From assembly GCA_903902915.1 (NCBI GenBank), contig CAIUWR010000045.1, positions 62,001-126,000 on the forward strand: a DNA stretch of 64,000 bases. Direction: 5' to 3'. Below the pieces are notes generated by a model. The model was not told where the DNA came from. It ran no database searches and worked only from the letters and a program-made list of their open reading frames with translations. Numbering within the stretch: the stretch's first letter is position 1; each line of letters starts with the position of its first letter. The position numbers were made by a program, and so were the translations under genes. The DNA comes from an uncultured Hyphomicrobiales bacterium (lineage in GTDB: Bacteria; Pseudomonadota; Alphaproteobacteria; Rhizobiales; Beijerinckiaceae). Positions 34,743 to 43,533 of the stretch are shown piece by piece.

Positions 34743-36056
34743 TTACTCCGCCGCACTCGCCTCAGCTTGCTGCGCCGCATTCCAAGCCAGCTCCTCAGCC
34801 GAGCAACCCAGCGTGCGCCAGTCGTAGCCCTTGGCCACGATTCCCTCGAAGGACTGCAGCTTGCCATGGGGCACGCGGCCCTCGTGGGCGCCGATGGCCT
34901 TGCCGGTCTGCGCGAAGTCCTTGGCCGCCTCCACCATCTGGCGGCGGAACTCGACGATGGCGAGATCGCTCGCGCCCAGAATTTCGTCATCGCGATCAGC
35001 GATTGGCCCAATCGTCTCCCACATGACGATATCCTGATTGGGAATGCCCGGAACGCCGGTGAAATTGCCCAGCTTCATCGCCTGCCGGTCTTGCAGATAA
35101 TTGTTGGCGCGGGTGCGCACCTTGCGGAAGCTCTTGTCCACATCAATGCCCACCTGCCCATGCAGGAACTTGCGCCAGCTTTCCGTGCTGGGCGTGTTCA
35201 CGCCGCCCCAGGCGATGAAATGGAAGGCCGTATGGGTGTCGTCGATGGGCACATGCAGAATGGCGATATTGTACATGTTGTTCGACGGGATCTGCACCGT
35301 ATAGGGCGCAATGAAGAGCGTCGTGCGCACGTAATCATGGGTGGCGGCGTTGTTGATGGGACGCCGGATCGCCGAATAGCGGAAGCCGAAGGCGGTGCGG
35401 TCCACGAAGAGGCGCGGCGCCTTGTCGGTGGAGGGGCGCAGCCAGTTGCTGTCATTCGCCTTCGCGCCATCGACGCGGGCGGGCACCATGTCGGAGGAAT
35501 GCAGGGTCGAGGAATGGGCGGAGTCGATGGCGCCTTCCAGGATCTGCGCCCAGTTGCAATCCACGATCACCTTGGAAATGGCGATGCGCGTATCGGGGGT
35601 GGGCTGGAACACCGGCGGATCGAAGGCGGGCCTCTCATTGGCCGGGCCCATATAGACCCAGATGAAGCCCGCCGCCTCATGGGTCGGATAGGCCTTTTGC
35701 CTCACCTTCTCCTTCAGCGCGCTTTCGCCGGGCTCCGAGGACATGTCGACGCAATTGCCCTCCACGTCGAATTTCCAGCCATGGTAGAGGCAGCGCAGCC
35801 CGCATTCCTCGTTGCGGCCAAAGACCAGCGACGCCTTGCGGTGCGGACACATCTCATCCAGCACGCCCACGCGGCCGTCTGAGTCGCGGAAGGCCACGAG
35901 ATTCTCGCCCAGCAGCCGGATCTTGACCGGATCGCAGTCAGGCTCGGCGACCTCCTCGGACAGGCAGGCGGGCAGCCAATGAGCGCGCATCACGCCGCCC
36001 ATGGGAGCGTCGCCAGTGACGCGGGTCAGGATGACATTGTCCTCTTTGGTCAGCAT
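34743..36056 (-). CDS. Rieske aromatic-ring oxygenase (phthalate 4,5-dioxygenase-like)
   Basis: The oxygenase component has 437 residues. The Rieske 2Fe-2S motif is CPHRKASLVFGRNEECGLRC followed by LYHGW near residue 65-90. The catalytic iron region NWAQILEGAIDSAHSSTLHS (about residues 170-190) supplies the His/His ligands with the bridging Asp. The N-terminus MRAHWLPACLSEEVAEPDCD matches phthalate-dioxygenase oxygenases of the single-component-alpha type. With its reductase, encoded divergently, it would add O2 to phthalate or a similar carboxylated aromatic. A strong site GGAGGAG precedes the ATG and an operator copy lies 47 bp upstream. The true substrate is not fixed by sequence. Confidence 0.88.
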   Translation of the reverse strand: MLTKEDNVILTRVTGDAPMGGVMRAHWLPACLSEEVAEPDCDPVKIRLLGENLVAFRDSDGRVGVLDEMCPHRKASLVFGRNEECGLRCLYHGWKFDVEGNCVDMSSEPGESALKEKVRQKAYPTHEAAGFIWVYMGPANERPAFDPPVFQPTPDTRIAISKVIVDCNWAQILEGAIDSAHSSTLHSSDMVPARVDGAKANDSNWLRPSTDKAPRLFVDRTAFGFRYSAIRRPINNAATHDYVRTTLFIAPYTVQIPSNNMYNIAILHVPIDDTHTAFHFIAWGGVNTPSTESWRKFLHGQVGIDVDKSFRKVRTRANNYLQDRQAMKLGNFTGVPGIPNQDIVMWETIGPIADRDDEILGASDLAIVEFRRQMVEAAKDFAQTGKAIGAHEGRVPHGKLQSFEGIVAKGYDWRTLGCSAEELAWNAAQQAEASAAE

Positions 36057-36102
36057 GGGCTCCTCCGGGGCATGCGCCCGCGCACTTTGTGCGCCGCAAC
36101 AT

Positions 36103-36116
36103 CTTAGGGCTCTAAG
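36103..36116. promoter_or_regulatory. MarR-type operator copy 2 (CTTAG-N4-CTAAG)
   Basis: CTTAGGGCTCTAAG is a palindrome in both 5-base arms with a 4-base centre. It lies 47 bp upstream of the Rieske oxygenase ATG in the divergent promoter region shared with the reductase. Confidence 0.7.
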
Positions 36117-36203
36117 ACAAGTTACCACGCGCCAATCCGCCTGTCGATATGGGCGCCGACCGCCGCGCGCATTTTTGCGCAGGATTCCCCTTGAACAGGA
36201 CGA

Positions 36204-36217
36204 ATTAGACTTCTAAG
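36204..36217. promoter_or_regulatory. MarR-type operator copy 3 (ATTAG-N4-CTAAG)
   Basis: ATTAGACTTCTAAG has the same arms and spacing as the copy at 36103 and lies 53 bp upstream of the reductase ATG. A possible -35 (TTGAAC, 36191-36196) and -10 (TAAGTT, 36214-36219) with a 17-bp spacer overlap it, as expected for repression. Confidence 0.7.
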
Positions 36218-36269
36218 TTCCGCGTCCGGACAACGGCTTGAAAAGCCGGTTCCACCGCTGGAGCGCCCC

Positions 36270-37241
36270 ATGTCGAGCCCCGCCTTCGAGACCGCCACGC
36301 TGCCGCTGCGCATCGTCGCAAAGCAGGAAATCGCGCGCGATATCTTCCGCTTCGAACTGGCGCGCGCCGATGGCGCCGATCTGCCGGAATTCACGGCGGG
36401 CGCCCATGTGAGCCTGCGCACCCCCAATGGACTGATCCGCAAATATTCGCTCTGCAACGATCCGCAGGACCGCGACCGTTACGCCATCGCCGTGAAGCGC
36501 GAAGACCCGGGCGCAGGCGGCTCCCTGTCCTTCACGCGCGACGCGCAAGTGGGCGATGTGGTGGAAGTGGGCGAACCGCGCAATGACTTCCCATTGGCGG
36601 CCAATATCCCCAATCACCTCTTCATCGCGGGCGGCATCGGCATCACGCCGATCTGGTCCATGATGCAGCATTTGAAAAGCACGGGCGCGGGGCGCTTCAA
36701 GCTCTATTACCTCACGCGCTCGCCCGAACTGACGGCCTTCCGCGAAGAGCTGAAAGCGTCCGCCTATGCGGGACAAGTCGTCATCCACCACGATCATGGC
36801 GACCTCGAAAAGTCGCTGGACCTTTGGCCCATCCTCGAAAAGCCGCAGGGGCGCCACCTCTACTGCTGCGGCCCGCGCCCCCTGATGGAGGCTGTACGCG
36901 ACATGAGCGGCCATTGGTCGAGCGCCGCCGTGCATTTCGAAGATTTCGGCGCCTCCAAACCCGCCCACAAGGCCGATGACAAGCCCTTCACCGTGCGCCT
37001 CGCCCGCTCGGGACGCAGCGTCGAAATCCCTGCGGACGTATCAATCCTCGACGCCCTGCGCGCCGAGGGCGTCAACGTTTCCAGCTCTTGCGAGAGCGGC
37101 ACTTGCGGCTCCTGCCGCACGAAGCTGCTGGAAGGCGAGGCGGAGCATCGCGATCTCGTGCTGACCGAGCGCGAACACGCTTCCAACATCATGATTTGCG
37201 TGTCCCGCGCCAAATCCGACGAACTCGTCCTCGATCTCTAG
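36270..37241 (+). CDS. Phthalate dioxygenase reductase-type flavoprotein
   Basis: This electron-transfer partner has 323 residues. The N-terminal flavin domain carries RKYSLCND (about 54-61). The NAD-binding domain contains FIAGGIGITPIWSMMQHL near 115-132 and CCGPRPLM near 208. The C-terminal plant-type 2Fe-2S domain has CESGTCGSCRTKLLEG and a final cysteine in NIMICVSRA. This flavin-NAD-ferredoxin order is the phthalate dioxygenase reductase layout. It is divergent from the oxygenase gene and the first gene of a run including the dihydrodiol dehydrogenase and the MarR regulator. Confidence 0.92.
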   Translation: MSSPAFETATLPLRIVAKQEIARDIFRFELARADGADLPEFTAGAHVSLRTPNGLIRKYSLCNDPQDRDRYAIAVKREDPGAGGSLSFTRDAQVGDVVEVGEPRNDFPLAANIPNHLFIAGGIGITPIWSMMQHLKSTGAGRFKLYYLTRSPELTAFREELKASAYAGQVVIHHDHGDLEKSLDLWPILEKPQGRHLYCCGPRPLMEAVRDMSGHWSSAAVHFEDFGASKPAHKADDKPFTVRLARSGRSVEIPADVSILDALRAEGVNVSSSCESGTCGSCRTKLLEGEAEHRDLVLTEREHASNIMICVSRAKSDELVLDL

Positions 37242-37255
37242 GCAAGGCGACGCCC

Positions 37256-38455
37256 ATGCAACAGCAAGTGCTCCGTCTGGGGATTGCAGGCCTTGGCCGC
37301 GCCTTCAGCCTCATGCTGCCGACGCTCGCGGGCGACGAGCGCATCCAGATCGTCGCCGGCGCCGATCCTCGCATGGAGGCGCGCGCGCAGTTCGAGCGCG
37401 ACTTCGCCGGGCGTAGTTTCGACAGCGTCGAGGCCATGTGCGCGAGCGCCGACATCGACGCGGTCTATATCTCCACGCCGCACCAGTTCCACCGCGCCAA
37501 TGTCGAGGCGGCGGCGCGCCATGGCAAACATGTGCTGGTGGAAAAACCGATGGCGCTGAGCGTGGAGGATTGCGCCGCCATGATCGAGGCCGCCCAGCGC
37601 GGCGGCGTGCATATGGTGGTTGGCCACAGCCACAGTTTCGACCGCCCCATCGCCCGCGCGCGCGAGATCGTGGCGTCTGGCGAGATCGGGCGCCTGCGCA
37701 TGATCAACGCCATGCAGTTCACCGATTTCCTCTACCGCCCGAGGCGCCCCGAGGAGCTGCAAACCGATCAGGGCGGCGGCGTGATTTTCAATCAGGCGCC
37801 CCATCAGGTGGACAATGTGCGGCTGATCGCTGGCGGGCGGACTTTGAGCGTGCGCGCTTCGGCTGGCGTGTGGGATCCGGCGCGCCCCACCGAGGGCGCC
37901 TATCAGGCCTTCCTGACCTTCGAAAACGACGTCACCGCCGCGATTTCCTACAGCGGCTACGGCCATTTCGACACGGATGAATTCTGCGGCTGGATCGCCG
38001 AAAGCGGCCAGCGCAAGGATCCCGAGCGCTATGGCGCCGCCCGCGCCGCCCTGAACGGCGTCGATCCGCAGGCCGAATTCGCCCTGAAGCAGCAACTCAA
38101 CTACGGCGGCGAGAAATATACGCCGCCCCATGGCGTGAGCTCCGCGACCCGCTGGCATCAGCATTTCGGCCTGCTGGTCGCCTCCTGCGAGCGGGGCGAT
38201 TTGCGTCCGCAGCCCCATGGCGTCATGATCTATGGCGATTCCGCGCGCCGCTTCGAGGCGCTGGATCCGCCGCGCGTGCCGCGCAGCGAGGTGATGGACG
38301 AACTCTGCGCCGCTGTCTTCGAAGATAAGGCGCCGTTGCATGGGGGCCCATGGGCCATGGCCACCATGGAGGTCTGCTTCGCCATTCTGGACTCGGCGCG
38401 GCGGGGGATCGAGGTCAAGCTGTTCCACCAATGCAGGCTGGACGCAGGCGCATGA
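37256..38455 (+). CDS. Gfo/Idh/MocA dehydrogenase (phthalate cis-dihydrodiol dehydrogenase-like)
   Basis: The product has 399 residues. The N-terminal Rossmann domain starts LRLGIAGLGRAFSLMLPTL and includes DAVYISTPHQFHRANVEAAA and VLVEKPMALS, the EKP motif of the family. The C-terminal beta-sheet domain contains DQGGGVIFNQAPHQVDNVRL. In phthalate degradation Pht4/OphB oxidises the cis-4,5-dihydrodiol to 4,5-dihydroxyphthalate with NAD; this is the best fit given the adjacent oxygenase reductase. The ATG at 37256 is 15 bp after the reductase stop. Other Gfo/Idh substrates cannot be excluded. Confidence 0.83.
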   Translation: MQQQVLRLGIAGLGRAFSLMLPTLAGDERIQIVAGADPRMEARAQFERDFAGRSFDSVEAMCASADIDAVYISTPHQFHRANVEAAARHGKHVLVEKPMALSVEDCAAMIEAAQRGGVHMVVGHSHSFDRPIARAREIVASGEIGRLRMINAMQFTDFLYRPRRPEELQTDQGGGVIFNQAPHQVDNVRLIAGGRTLSVRASAGVWDPARPTEGAYQAFLTFENDVTAAISYSGYGHFDTDEFCGWIAESGQRKDPERYGAARAALNGVDPQAEFALKQQLNYGGEKYTPPHGVSSATRWHQHFGLLVASCERGDLRPQPHGVMIYGDSARRFEALDPPRVPRSEVMDELCAAVFEDKAPLHGGPWAMATMEVCFAILDSARRGIEVKLFHQCRLDAGA

Positions 38456-38477
38456 GGCCCGCAAAGGAGTTGGCGGC

Positions 38478-39092
38478 GTGAGCGAAGGCAAGAACAAGGT
38501 CAAGGACGCCGGCCTCATCCTGCGCCACTGGCGCGAAGCTGTGCCTGACGACCGCTTCGCGCATCTCGTCAAGGACGCCGGTCGCGGCCTGACCCGCGCC
38601 TTGCAGATGCGCCTGACCGAACATTCCGTCTCCTTCGGCCACTGGACCTTTCTGCGCATTCTGTGGGTCGAGGACGGCCTGACGCAACGCGAACTCAGCG
38701 AACGCGCAGGGCTCATGGAGCCCACCACGTTCTCCGCGCTGAAGGCCATGGAGCAACTGGGTTACGTGGCGCGCCGCCAGCAACCCGACAGCCGCAAGAA
38801 GGTCTATGTGTTCCTCACCGACACGGGCCGGGCTTTGCGCGACAAGCTCGTGCCGCTGGCCGAGGAGGTGAACCAGATCGCGCTGGAAGGCATTGACCCC
38901 GCCACCATCGCCGCCACGCGCGACATGCTGCTGGCGATGATCCAGAATCTGGCGGCGGACGAAGAAAAGCAATCGCGCGAAGAGCGACGCATGCCCTCCA
39001 CGCGGCAGATCTCCAGCCTGCTCGACCGCGCCCGCACGCCCGCCAAGACGACGGCGGAGAGCAAGCCGCGCGCGGTCAGCAAGCGCGGCTGA
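38478..39092 (+). CDS. MarR-family transcriptional regulator
   Basis: The protein has 204 residues. The winged-helix core (about 30-145) contains HWTFLRILWVEDGLTQRELS, MEPTTFSALKAMEQLGYVAR and the wing QPDSRKKVYVFLTDTGRALR. The C-terminal 40 residues are basic and probably disordered. The start is GTG, with AAGGAG 9 bases upstream. MarR proteins bind aromatic ligands and repress degradation or efflux genes. Encoded after the dihydrodiol dehydrogenase gene, it is the natural candidate for the three CTTAG-type palindromes in this region. Confidence 0.88.
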   Translation: MSEGKNKVKDAGLILRHWREAVPDDRFAHLVKDAGRGLTRALQMRLTEHSVSFGHWTFLRILWVEDGLTQRELSERAGLMEPTTFSALKAMEQLGYVARRQQPDSRKKVYVFLTDTGRALRDKLVPLAEEVNQIALEGIDPATIAATRDMLLAMIQNLAADEEKQSREERRMPSTRQISSLLDRARTPAKTTAESKPRAVSKRG

Positions 39093-39148
39093 ACAATATA
39101 CAACGCTTAAACAGCGCCCGAACGGCGCAGACTTTCAAGGGGAAACAG

Positions 39149-40783
39149 ATGGCGATGCAGCGAAGCTATGATTACGTGATCGTGGGCGCGGGTTCGGCGG
39201 GCTGCGTGCTCGCCAACCGGCTGAGCGAAGACGAAGGCGCCACGGTTCTGCTGATCGAGGCGGGCGGGCGCGACATTGATCCCCTGATCCATATTCCACT
39301 GGGCATGGGCAAGATTCACGAGCATGGCCTGCATAACTGGGGCTATCACACCGAGCCGGAACCCAATCTGAACAACCGCACCATCGAGGCCTCGCGCGGC
39401 AAGGTGCTGGGCGGCTCGTCCTCGATCAATGTCATGGCCTATACGCGCGGCCATCGCGGCGACTATGACCGCTGGGCGCAAAAGGGCTGCAAGGGCTGGT
39501 CCTATGCGGACGTTCTGCCCTATTTCAAACGCGGCGAAACCTTCGCCGAAGGCGGCGACACCTGGCGCGGCGGCGGCGGCCCCTTGCAGGTGCAATTCGC
39601 CTCCACGCGCGATCCACTGTTCGACGCCTGGATCGAGGCCGCGCGCGCCACGGGCCTGCCGGTGACCGACGATTATAACGGCCAGCAGAACGAGGGCTTC
39701 GGGCGCAGCCAATATACGATCGGCGCCGGCAAGCGCTCCTCCTCCGCCGTCGCCTATCTGCATCCCGCCCGCAAGCGCGGCAACCTTACCGTGGATGTGC
39801 GCGCGCAGGTGACGCGCGTGATGATGCGCGGCACGCATGCGACGGGCGTCGAATATGTGAAGGACAGCTTGATCGTTCAGGCCGAAGCGCGCAAGGAAGT
39901 GATCCTCGCCAGCGGCACGTTCAACACGCCGCAATTGTTGATGCTGTCAGGCATCGGCCCGGCTGCGCATCTGCGCGAAATGGGCGTGGCGCCGGTGGTC
40001 GATCTGCCGGTGGGCGAGAATTTGCAGGACCATCTGGCGGTGCTGATCATGTTCACGCGCCCGACCAACCCCAGCGCCTTCCGCGACAACATGCGCTTCG
40101 ACCGCATGGCCTTCAACATGCTGCGCGCCCACTTTACCGGCAAGGGCCCCGGCACGGTTGTGCCCGGCGGTTTGCACGCCTTCATCAAGACCAATCCGGA
40201 ACTGGCGGTTCCCGACATCGAATTCATGTTCCGCGGTCTGCCCACCAATGCGCATATGTGGTTCCCGATGCTGCGCCCGGCCTATGAGGACGGCTATGGC
40301 ATCCGCCCCGCCCTGCTGCATCCCGACAGTCGGGGCAAGATTCTGCTGCGCTCGTCCGACCCGCTCGACACCCCGCGCATCATGTACAATTTCTTCTCCG
40401 CGCCCACCGATCTGCCCAAGCTGCGCGAAGGCTTCAAGCTCGCGCGCGAGGTGGCCTATAGCAAGCCGCTGGAGCCCTATCGCGGCGTCGAGAAAACGCC
40501 CGGCGAGACAGTGAAGACAGACGCCGAGATCGACGCCTGGATCCGCAAGACCGTGATCACCGCCCATCATCCCGCCGGAACCTGCGCCATGGGCATCGGC
40601 CCCGACAGCGTGCTTGATCCCACCCTGCGCGTGCGCGGCGTGGAAGGACTGCGCGTCGTCGACGCCTCGGCCATGCCCGACATGGTGGGCGCCCACATCA
40701 ACGCCTGCGTGCTGATGATGGCGGAAAAGGCGGCGGACATGATCCGTGGGCAAGCGCCGCTTCCCGCGCTTGAACAGGCCTGA
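39149..40783 (+). CDS. GMC-family FAD oxidoreductase (choline/alcohol dehydrogenase-like)
   Basis: The product has 544 residues, the usual length. It opens with the FAD motif [20 protein letters not shown], followed by [18 protein letters not shown] (GMC signature 1) and [18 protein letters not shown] (signature 2). The C-terminal catalytic histidine region is [12 protein letters not shown], ending near [20 protein letters not shown]. Members oxidise alcohols such as choline, polyethylene glycol or aryl alcohols. It is in the same direction as the MarR gene with its own ribosome site (AAGGGGA). An alcohol side chain on the cluster's substrate is a possible target. Confidence 0.88.
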   Translation: MAMQRSYDYVIVGAGSAGCVLANRLSEDEGATVLLIEAGGRDIDPLIHIPLGMGKIHEHGLHNWGYHTEPEPNLNNRTIEASRGKVLGGSSSINVMAYTRGHRGDYDRWAQKGCKGWSYADVLPYFKRGETFAEGGDTWRGGGGPLQVQFASTRDPLFDAWIEAARATGLPVTDDYNGQQNEGFGRSQYTIGAGKRSSSAVAYLHPARKRGNLTVDVRAQVTRVMMRGTHATGVEYVKDSLIVQAEARKEVILASGTFNTPQLLMLSGIGPAAHLREMGVAPVVDLPVGENLQDHLAVLIMFTRPTNPSAFRDNMRFDRMAFNMLRAHFTGKGPGTVVPGGLHAFIKTNPELAVPDIEFMFRGLPTNAHMWFPMLRPAYEDGYGIRPALLHPDSRGKILLRSSDPLDTPRIMYNFFSAPTDLPKLREGFKLAREVAYSKPLEPYRGVEKTPGETVKTDAEIDAWIRKTVITAHHPAGTCAMGIGPDSVLDPTLRVRGVEGLRVVDASAMPDMVGAHINACVLMMAEKAADMIRGQAPLPALEQA

Positions 40784-40864
40784 TCAGGCGACGACAAGGG
40801 GCGCTGGACATCGGCGCCCCGATGTTTTCTGATATCGAGACAAACAAAAGCCCGGGAGGCGCCC

Positions 40865-41272
40865 ATGTTGAGACTGAGCAAACTCGTTCATTTCACGATT
40901 CCGGTGAAGGATCTCGACCGTTCGGAACAGTTCTATGTGACGCTGCTCGGCCTGGAGCGGGTGCGACGCACGGGGCATATGCTGTTCATGCGCTGCGGCG
41001 AAACGAGTTTCGTCCTCACCCTCTCGGAAAATCCCATCGACCCCAACAAGGGAGACCGGCACGAGATTCACACGGCCTTCCTCGTCACGGGCGCGGATTA
41101 TGACCGCGCCAAGCAGGTTCTGGCGCAGCACAATGTGCGCATCTTCAAGGAAGAGGACCGCAGGACCGGCACATTCCAGGGCCGCAGCGCCTATTTCCAC
41201 GACCCCGACCGCAACGTGATCGAGATCATCGACCTTGAAAAAGGCCCCGTCTACGAGACGCAAGAGCCCTGA
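40865..41272 (+). CDS. VOC-family (glyoxalase/extradiol-like) protein
   Basis: This 135-residue protein has the vicinal-oxygen-chelate fold: KLVHFTIPVKDLDRSEQFYV with a metal-type histidine at the start, and YFHDPDRNVIEIID near the C-terminus with the glutamate ligand. VOC proteins include glyoxalases, extradiol dioxygenases and resistance proteins. A GGGAGG ribosome site lies just upstream. Within this cluster a small ring-cleavage or isomerase role is conceivable, but the fold alone does not say. Confidence 0.8.
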   Translation: MLRLSKLVHFTIPVKDLDRSEQFYVTLLGLERVRRTGHMLFMRCGETSFVLTLSENPIDPNKGDRHEIHTAFLVTGADYDRAKQVLAQHNVRIFKEEDRRTGTFQGRSAYFHDPDRNVIEIIDLEKGPVYETQEP

Positions 41273-41362
41273 CCATGCGGACAGACCGCTTGCGATGGCG
41301 ACGCCAAACCACTATCGACGGTCGGCGTTTGCAAACAATGGCCGTTTAATTCCGGAGGAAAC

Positions 41363-42094
41363 ATGAGCGAGGACATTCTCGTCAGTCTGACTGGCGACGT
41401 TCTGGAGATCACCCTGAACCGTCCCGAGCGTGGCAACGCCATGTCCGACCAGATGATCCGCGATCTCGGCGACATCGTGGAGCGCGAGCACGAGAAGGTG
41501 CGGCTGATCGTGCTGCGGGGACATGGCGACGATTTCTGCGCTGGCCGCTTCAACACCGGCGGCGCCCGCGCCACGGCGCCCGAAGCGCTGGAGGTGCGCG
41601 ACTTCTCCGATCACGTGTTCCGCTGCTATGGCCTGCTGCGGGCCTCCAAGGCGCCTGTCATCGCGCAGGTGCAGGGCCGTGCGCTGGGCTTCGGCTTCGC
41701 GCTCGCCGCAGCCGCCGACATCACCATCTGCGCCGACACCGCGCAATTCCAGGTGCCCGAGTTCAACCACAACATCATGCCGACCATGGTCATGTCGTCC
41801 ATGATCGACCGGGTGCCCCTGAAGGCGCTGATGTACAATGTCTGGACGAGCCAGATGATCAGCCCCGAGCGGGCGCTGGCCATCGGCGCCGTCAGCGACA
41901 TCGCGCCCGCCGCAGAGCTTGCGGACAAGGTGAGCGCGCTGGTCAAGCGCCTCGCGGATTCCGCAAAGCCCGCCGTTCTTGCGGTGAAGGAATATGGCGT
42001 CAACGCGCAGCCCATCGACATGCCCAAGGCCGTCCACTTCGCCCGCAGCCTCCATGCGCTGGTGAATTCATCGAGCCAGCTCAAGCGCAAATAG
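41363..42094 (+). CDS. Enoyl-CoA hydratase/isomerase-family protein
   Basis: The product has 243 residues. Crotonase features are EITLNRPERGNAMSDQMIRD, LRGHGDDFCAGRFNTGG (first oxyanion-hole element) and QGRALGFGFALAAAADITIC (second). The catalytic glutamates of true hydratases are not clearly placed: the usual second Glu position is occupied by PEFNHNIMP. It may be an isomerase, hydrolase or decarboxylase of the crotonase fold. A good site, GGAGG, precedes the ATG. No acyl-CoA ligase is adjacent. Confidence 0.82.
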   Translation: MSEDILVSLTGDVLEITLNRPERGNAMSDQMIRDLGDIVEREHEKVRLIVLRGHGDDFCAGRFNTGGARATAPEALEVRDFSDHVFRCYGLLRASKAPVIAQVQGRALGFGFALAAAADITICADTAQFQVPEFNHNIMPTMVMSSMIDRVPLKALMYNVWTSQMISPERALAIGAVSDIAPAAELADKVSALVKRLADSAKPAVLAVKEYGVNAQPIDMPKAVHFARSLHALVNSSSQLKRK

Positions 42095-42130
42095 ACCTAT
42101 GTTCGTCGATCCAATGTCTGGTGAAGCCCC

Positions 42131-43252
42131 ATGAAATTCAATTTCTTCCATCTGATGCCCTGGCCCTATTGCGAGGAGCCGCCGACCAGCTGGCCGGTGC
42201 CCAACGCAAGCTTCGACGCCGTGAAGGCGAAGGCGCTTTATGAGACCTATATCGACGCCATGGCCTATGCGGAGGACTGCGGCTTTGATTGGGTCGGCTG
42301 CAACGAACATCATTTCAGCCCCTATGGGCTGATGTCGAATTGCAATCTGATCGGCGCGGCGCTCGTCGCCCGCACCAAGAAGATCAAGCTTGGCATGCTC
42401 GGCAATCTCGTGCCGCTGCTCAATCCCGTGCGCGTGGCCGAAGAATACGCCATGATCGACGTGATGAGCGGCGGACGCCTGATCGCGGGCATGATGCGCG
42501 GCATTCCGCACGAATATTATTCCTACAACATCAACCCCGACGAATCCCTCGGGCGGCTTGATGAAGCCGTGCGGCTCATCATGAAATGCTGGACTTCGAC
42601 GGAGCCCTTCCGCTGGGAGGGAACCTATTACAACTATCCCTCCGTCTCGATCTGGCCGCGCCCGATGCAGAATCCCCCGCCGATCCTCATGTCCGCGTCC
42701 AATCCCGAAGCGGCGGAATTCGCCGCGCGGCACAAGGCCATCATGGGCATGACGTTGATCGCCGATCTTGATGTGGCGCGCCAGAACATGGACCACTATG
42801 TCAAATCCGCCCACGCTTACGGATGGGAGCCGACCGTCCAACACAGGCTCAGCGGCCATCAGACGGTGATCGCCGAGACCGACGAAGAGGCCCGCGAAAT
42901 CATGAGCAATGGCCTCAAATATTTCCATCAGGTGCTGATGCGCCCGCAGCGCGAAGCGCAGACGAAGGTGCTCACGCAGTCGAATTATTACGCCAACGAC
43001 GCGGCGAAGCAATATTTCGACAAGCGTCTGGCGACCCTGCGCGAGCGCACGCTGGAAGAGCAGATCGAGGCTGGCACCGTGCTGTGCGGCAGCCCCGAAA
43101 GCGTGGTGAAGCAGATGAAGAACATCCACAAGGCGCTGGGCCATGGCGTGTTCAACATGACCATGAAGATCGGCGACATGCCCGACGCAGCGGTCACGCG
43201 CGGCATGGAGCTGTTCCGGGATCGCGTGGCGCCGCATGTGCGCCATCTGTGA
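42131..43252 (+). CDS. LLM-class flavin-dependent monooxygenase
   Basis: The protein has 373 residues with a luciferase-like TIM barrel. Typical stretches are GFDWVGCNEHHFSPYGLMSN, KLGMLGNLVPLLNPVRVAEE, YAMIDVMSGGRLIAGMMRGI, and GTVLCGSPESVVKQMKNIHK near the C-terminus. Such enzymes use reduced FMN, usually from a separate reductase, to oxidise aldehydes, sulfonates, amines or aromatics. None of the neighbours is an obvious flavin reductase. It is the last gene before a strong terminator, closing the cluster. Confidence 0.85.
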   Translation: MKFNFFHLMPWPYCEEPPTSWPVPNASFDAVKAKALYETYIDAMAYAEDCGFDWVGCNEHHFSPYGLMSNCNLIGAALVARTKKIKLGMLGNLVPLLNPVRVAEEYAMIDVMSGGRLIAGMMRGIPHEYYSYNINPDESLGRLDEAVRLIMKCWTSTEPFRWEGTYYNYPSVSIWPRPMQNPPPILMSASNPEAAEFAARHKAIMGMTLIADLDVARQNMDHYVKSAHAYGWEPTVQHRLSGHQTVIAETDEEAREIMSNGLKYFHQVLMRPQREAQTKVLTQSNYYANDAAKQYFDKRLATLRERTLEEQIEAGTVLCGSPESVVKQMKNIHKALGHGVFNMTMKIGDMPDAAVTRGMELFRDRVAPHVRHL

Positions 43253-43305
43253 GGCAGGCGCCTGAGCGGCGTCATTAGCCTCTCGCAGGGTCCCCTGTCC
43301 AAACA

Positions 43306-43331
43306 CCCCGTCGAATCAAGGTTCGGCGGGG
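43306..43331 (+). terminator. Rho-independent terminator closing the phthalate-type cluster
   Basis: CCCCGTCGAA (43306-43315) pairs with TTCGGCGGGG (43322-43331) with one G-T wobble, followed by TTTTT. It lies about 55 bp after the LLM gene. Confidence 0.85.
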
Positions 43332-43533
43332 GTTTTTCTCGCCTGCAAGAGGGCTTGGCATGCGTGCGGTCGCGGCCTCCGCAGGGGCAACCGCGCCAAA
43401 AGCCCCGTGAAACCGGGACTTCGAGACCAAAGAAGCCTGTTTTATTCCAGTTTATTGGGCTTTTGGGACTTAAATTGATATCCGCCCCGTTGTATCGTTC
43501 GGCAGGTTCATTGATTCTCTGGAGGAGATCGAC
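43332..43533. other. Leader and promoter region of the HU-like gene
   Basis: About 200 bp with no convincing gene. It includes an AT-richer patch, TTTTATTCCAGTTTATTGGG (43440-43459), that may hold a promoter, and ends with TGGAGGAGA as the ribosome site of the following gene. Confidence 0.4.
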
